Shown here piece after piece: positions 59,929 to 64,000 of a stretch of DNA of 64,000 bases. This DNA comes from Rostratula benghalensis (taxonomy: Eukaryota > Chordata > Aves > Charadriiformes > Rostratulidae): assembly GCA_013399305.1 (NCBI GenBank), contig VXAI01000015.1, positions 734,079 through 798,078 of the forward strand, read 5' to 3'. The stretch's first letter is position 1, and the number at the start of each line of letters is the position of its first letter. The translations under genes were made by a program, and so were the position numbers. The notes below the pieces were generated by a model. The model was not told the origin of the DNA. It ran no database searches and saw only the letters and a program-made list of their open reading frames with translations.

Positions 59929-60111
59929 TCTGATACCATTCACTTCCTGTAACACAGGGTACATGCAGCCTTACATTAGTAATACAAGTGAAATGAATGT
60001 TCATATATATTCTATGAATTTTCTCATTTAATAGAATTAAATACATGATTGCCCTTAAAATCAGCAGAAGCTCTAAAGAAAGTGTTTACAGTTAACGATT
60101 ATTGCTTAACA

Positions 60112-60545
60112 AGGTTCTAGGGATTGGGGCACCTCCCTTACAAGGAAGGCTCAAGGAGCTGGGGCTCTTTAGCCTGGAGAAGAGAAGGCTGAGGGGAGAC
60201 CTTTATCTGTGTCTACAAAGTACCTAAAGGGTGGGTTGAAGGAAGATGGAGCCAGACTCTGACTCTTTTCAGGGGTTTCCAGCGATAGGACAAGGGGCAA
60301 CAGGTACAAGCCGGAACACAGGAGGTTCCACTCAAGTAGGAGGAAAAAATTCTTTCTGGTGAGGGTGACAGAGCACTGGGACAGGCTGCCCAGGGAGATC
60401 GTGGAATCCCCTTCCCTGGAGGTTTCCAAGCCCCTCCTGGATGCAGTCCTGAGTGATGTGCTCTGGGCAATCCTGCTTTGGCAGGGGAGTTGGACAGGAT
60501 GATCTCTAGAGGTCCCTTCCAGCTCTGAAATCCCGTGATTCCGTA
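60112..60545 (+). mobile_element. CR1 LINE 3' fragment, plus strand
   Basis: Sense-strand CR1 3' portion: ctcaaggagctggggctctt, tagcctggagaagagaaggc, gataggacaaggggcaacag, aggctgcccagggagatcgt, ending aggtcccttccagctctgaaatcccgtgattccg. About 430 bases are kept, truncated at the 5' side. The end of ORF2 should lie in its first part ([14 protein letters not shown] text reads through the first line), but no functional protein remains. It lies just beyond the likely end of BCR and is the only plus-oriented CR1 seen. Confidence 0.93.
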
Positions 60546-61473
60546 AAAAGTAACCCAAATGGAATAGAGAAGCATAATTAGGAGTCACTCAGATCCCATC
60601 ATCTGGAACCAGGAAGAAGTCCTCATTTCAAGTTACAGAGGAAGGCTTATGCCCCAGATAGCTGTGAGCAAAGACCGACTTGCTGGTAAATAAACATTAA
60701 TATAGGAATGCCAGGAATTTAGCTACTGCAGCCTCCCAGATGTGCTGCAACCCCTCTTGCCACTGCAAATTCACAGTTCAGTGCTCAGGAAGTGCTCATC
60801 AGCACTTGCTCTCTACCTTTTGATTCCCACCATGGCAATGGATAGGGAGGGACAATAATACAGTCTTACAGCCTGTGTATTACTGTGGGTGAACCACCAT
60901 CACCTCAAAGAAGGAAAAGCTCATAGAGCCAGAAGTTACTTTATTGTTTAAGCTAAAAGTCTGTTTCTGGACTGCAAAGATAAAACACTACAACATGCTG
61001 TAATGATGAAGTGGCCAAAAGAGTAGGACTGAAGCAAACCTGAGTGTAGGTGCTGTCTTGATTCTCCTCCTCCCATGACCATCTCACTAGATCTAGGCAT
61101 TGCAGATCAAGCAAATACATTAATGCAATTGCCAAGAATTAGAAAATTATTAAATGACCTAGTTTGCCTCCACTGTTGATTCTCTTTGTGTTACCATCGT
61201 ATAGGGGAATTGCTGGAGACCAATACATGCAGGTGAAACATGTGAGTCTTTTCCAAGTCTTTTCTTTCTTTCTGACATGCTTCACCTTGCATGAAGAAAG
61301 ACCCCTCCTTTTCCAGTAGAAACCACTTCACATCATTCTGCACTGTAGGAAGTAGGCTGGGGGAGGTACAGTTTGTAGCAGAGCTATCCCTGGCCATAAC
61401 TAAAATATTCCCAGTCTTCTGGTGCAAAATGGACCAGGGTCTGCTAAAGCTCTGTTTTGTGAGTGAAGATTCT

Positions 61474-61479
61474 TTTATT
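61474..61479 (-). promoter_or_regulatory. candidate poly(A) signal on the minus strand
   Basis: TTTATT on the plus strand reads AATAAA on the minus strand within tcaataaaagaatcttcac. It could end a gene transcribed toward BCR from the right. A similar hexamer is at 60940-60945. A single hexamer is weak evidence. Confidence 0.2.
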
Positions 61480-63529
61480 GACAGCTGTTCAAGCATCTTT
61501 GGGAATCAACATGATTACAGAGTCCCCAGTCCTAGCAGCAGTGTTTGCTCTACTGCTTTGTCATATCCAAATCCTCTTGTCAAAAATGGTTCATCAGAAT
61601 GCAGAAAACTTTTTTATTTTCTACTTGAGCTTTTGTTTGTGTAACTTGCAGCTTTTTTTCCCCATGGTAAGACATTCTGAGAACCCAAGACATTCTACAG
61701 ATGAACCATTTCTCTAATCTGCAGAATGATTTATATGACAAGGCCGTGTTCTATCCCCGTGGATGTACAGAAGGGCAGGCTTGTGTACAAAACAGCTTCC
61801 TGCCCGGGAGGAGAACGGAGCCATGTTCTGCAGATGACCCCAAACGAGGATCACAAGGAGAGAGCCCACTAGTGTGCAGATGGCCTCAGTCCTTAGATGC
61901 TCACATCTCCCCTGAGGCACTTTGACTGAAGTCCAGAAGGCAGTTAGGGGAAGAGACTCTGGTTCCTTCTTTTTGTGCCCAACTGAATGATCAAATGCCA
62001 ATCCCCATAAAACAGCTCAGATTTCCTCCATTTTAGTCCCATTGTGGGAGAAACAGGGACTACACTAACCCTAGGGATTACACAAGTAGCAAGCTGAGAA
62101 CTGATCGATGCATGAAAACTATTTCAAATATAGTAGGTGATAATGTAAAAGCTGCCATAGCAAAAGGATGCTTCTCCACAACAGCCTCTTCTAATCCCTC
62201 CTTTACTGCTTCTCACAGCCTAAGAGGAATCTCGTTTTGGGCTTCACACTTGCATACACAACTTGTGGAATCCTGGATAAAACTGAGCTATGCAGCGACA
62301 GATGTTTCAAGAGTTGGGTCAGCAGTACTAAAAGTACAAGGCAGCAAAAAGAGGAGAAGAAATTGTTGTCCTGGATGGCTGAGAAGCACCACACTAAAAC
62401 TGAATTTAAATACGATCTCACGGCAGGACACAGTGAAATGTTGTCCTTTCTGTGTCTGTCCAGAAAAAAAACCCCACAACACAAAACTAAGCCTTCTCTT
62501 GCATATGTAAGTTATGTAGTTTGTTCTTACCTCTACTATTGCAAGTGTCTATAATCCATGAAGAATTCCAAGGAAAGGATTCAAGACTATTTATTTAAAT
62601 AGAAATACAGTTAAATTATATAATCAGTGCTAAATTGTCAGGTGTAGAAGACAACTTGTTACTGTTTGGCCAATTCTGGGTTTCATCAGAGTTAATGTTG
62701 TTGGCATTGTTTTAACACTACCATGTTAGGGAGTCAGTTTTTGACATTTTATACTACACTTGCTAGTGCTTCAGTAGCTCATAGGGCTCTGGTTTTGGAA
62801 AAGAAAACCTAATCCTAATAGTTTAACACTGAAAGGTGTTGAAACTGTAGTGCTAAACATCTCTCAGTTTAGGCTCAAAGAGAAGGGAAAAAGAAAGGGA
62901 AAAATGGGGGGAATGTAATTCTGGACTTTTTTTAATTATTATTAATTTTCTGAGAAAAGTGGTATGAAAAAGGGATCCAAAAACTGTGTTTGGGGGAGGG
63001 GAGGAAAGGCATTTGTAGCCTTTCTTTGTACACAATGTTAAATAAAATCTCCTGTATCTATGTTTGTCAGGTTTGCTGGATCTTATTTAACTAAAAACTG
63101 GGTCTACATTAAACTGAATGTGTGCACTGCATTCAATTGAGCTTGCTAGAGGTACAGCATTTAGCACTGACCTTTCAAAAGAAAACCTATTTCATGTTTT
63201 TCAGGGTAAAAGCTGTATCATTTTTCAGATCATTATTATGCCTTTTTCTTCAGAATGCAGCCAGTTTCAAAACATCATAACCTTTACATTTCTGTACGGA
63301 GCACTTTAGCTGTAGTTATAGATTAGCTAAGAAGAGCTCTGGCCTCTAGTCCTTCAAATGCTGCATAAAATCAGCGCATGTTGCAGGAATCAATGTGGAA
63401 ACCAGATCAGGTACTTAAATACTCCTGGTGTTTTATGTCAATCAAATATTTAAATTAATAATGTAATTAAAGTACATTTGTCTTACTACAGTCAAAATTT
63501 AATATAGGATATAAACCTCTGTAAGATAC

Positions 63530-63600
63530 CTGCTCCAAAGCTCTGTAGCTGATTTTCATTCGGTGTGGATCACAAATGTGACATGTCTCAATGGCAATAT
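63530..63600 (-). CDS. possible exon of an unidentified convergent gene
   Basis: Read on the minus strand, 71 bases are flanked by a strong acceptor (tttttctctacttcag) and a fair donor (gagcag/gtatct). One frame is open and reads IAIETCHICDPHRMKISY then RALEQ, ending in phase 0; the other two frames have stops or break the splice phase. The short C-H-I-C and charged text looks protein-like but I do not recognise the family. It could be chance: splice-like pairs around 70 bases apart are common in noncoding DNA. Confidence 0.3.
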
Positions 63601-63687
63601 CTGAAGTAGAGAAAAATGTAGCTGACTGTACAGTGTTCAAAACTACACTGAAATGAAATGCAGGTCAAGAAAAAATATCATGCTTAC

Positions 63688-63751
63688 CTCCGAAGAGAGA
63701 AAAGAAGGGGAAACTCATAAGTATTATTAACACTTGCTACCAGTGGTGTAT
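63688..63751 (-). CDS. possible exon of an unidentified convergent gene
   Basis: Minus-strand segment of 64 bases between tttatgttatccag and cggag/gtaagc. One frame is open: TPLVASVNNTYEFPLLFSLR. Joining it to the candidate at 63530-63600 would break the frame there, so the two are either alternative exons or one is false. Its own 3' end is pyrimidine-rich and resembles an acceptor, which weakens the case. Family not recognised. Confidence 0.2.
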
Positions 63752-63980
63752 CTGGATAACATAAAATAGTTTCAAAATAGTTTTCAGATAGCTTCTGCAG
63801 AATGGCTCTCACTCAATTAGAAAGCAAACCTTTGTAGAGCAACCACACTGAATGGTATAAGGCTGAGCCTGGAAGGTGTCATGTCCTTCCCCCAATGCTG
63901 GCTCCTGCCAAGAGCTCTGCTAACACGGCGATGCTCCTGTAGCATCAAGCTCTTCACCGAGTACCAGGCTGAGGTCTCAC

Positions 63981-64000
63981 CTGCTTCTGTTGCCGAGCCG
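63981..64000 (-). CDS. possible partial exon cut by the window edge, unidentified
   Basis: On the minus strand the window begins with about 20 bases ending agcag/gtgagacc, a good splice donor. Reading GSATEA and leaving one base over, it can join in frame to either of the two candidate exons to its left. Too short to name or to be sure of. Confidence 0.2.

Larger units (their letters stand above)
55461..60060 (+). other. BCR: BCR 3' UTR (distal end uncertain)
   Basis: AT-rich sequence with no further reading frame of note follows the stop. It contains T-rich tracts, a G13 run at 56883-56895, a Pumilio-type UGUAUAUA site at 56297-56304 and several candidate poly(A) signals. The right limit is placed after the signals at 59923 and 60036 and before the CR1 copy at 60112. 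A shorter UTR ending soon after 57178 is equally possible, and several UTR lengths may be used. Confidence 0.5.
60546..64000. other. intergenic region downstream of BCR
   Basis: No protein-coding gene was identified with confidence. A plus-strand AATAAA at 63041-63046 in a UTR-like context and minus-strand AATAAA hexamers (TTTATT at 60940 and 61474) are present. The last 500 bases hold three minus-strand segments with good splice borders, listed separately. The rest shows nothing recognised. Confidence 0.6.

Noticed and set aside
1..64000. Search for CRISPR arrays, operons, prophage or other prokaryotic systems
   Set aside because: The sequence is a spliced vertebrate gene with avian repeats; no regularly spaced repeats or dense ORF clusters were seen.

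Overview
The window is vertebrate nuclear DNA, almost certainly from a bird. It carries one large multi-exon gene with GT-AG introns, several CR1-type non-LTR retrotransposon copies (the typical avian interspersed repeat), and no prokaryotic gene organisation. The species cannot be fixed from the sequence alone.

The gene is BCR (breakpoint cluster region; RhoGEF and Rho GTPase-activating protein). It lies on the plus strand from before the window start to its stop codon at 55458-55460. I placed 22 coding exons by reading the protein through consensus splice sites; by analogy with the 23-exon human gene they are exons 2 to 23. The large first exon, which in mammals encodes the coiled-coil oligomerisation and serine/threonine kinase region, lies upstream. 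The joined frame is open throughout: 2540 coding bases, 846 residues including the split first codon, then TAG. The human protein has 1271 residues and about 426 come from exon 1, so the expected remainder is about 845. The gene therefore looks intact.

Layout: 1-7166 is the end of intron 1, with a 125-base assembly gap at 5342-5466. Exon 2 (7167-7351) is a serine-rich linker. Exons 3-8 (17427-25214) encode the DH (RhoGEF) domain. Exons 9-12 (34961-38643) encode the PH domain. Exons 13-18 (39044-49851) hold the end of PH and the C2 domain. Exons 19-23 (50681-55460) encode the RhoGAP domain and a C-terminal PDZ ligand ending S-T-E-V. Introns 2, 8 and 16 are long (about 10.1, 9.7 and 7.6 kb); intron 17 is only 128 bases. 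The counterpart of the human major breakpoint cluster region, exons 12-16, occupies 38568-41978.

Repeats: clear CR1 copies lie at about 29958-30560 (minus, internally deleted), 52030-52283 (minus), 52886-52999 (minus) and 60112-60545 (plus). An older CR1/L3-like relic is likely near 8217-8345. There are several short simple repeats. The 3' UTR starts at 55461; its end is uncertain, with candidate poly(A) signals at 57178, 59923 and 60036. The last 3.5 kb holds no gene I can name, but spliced-looking segments on the minus strand near 63530-64000 hint at a convergent neighbour. I found no convincing new system; the most open question is that convergent locus.
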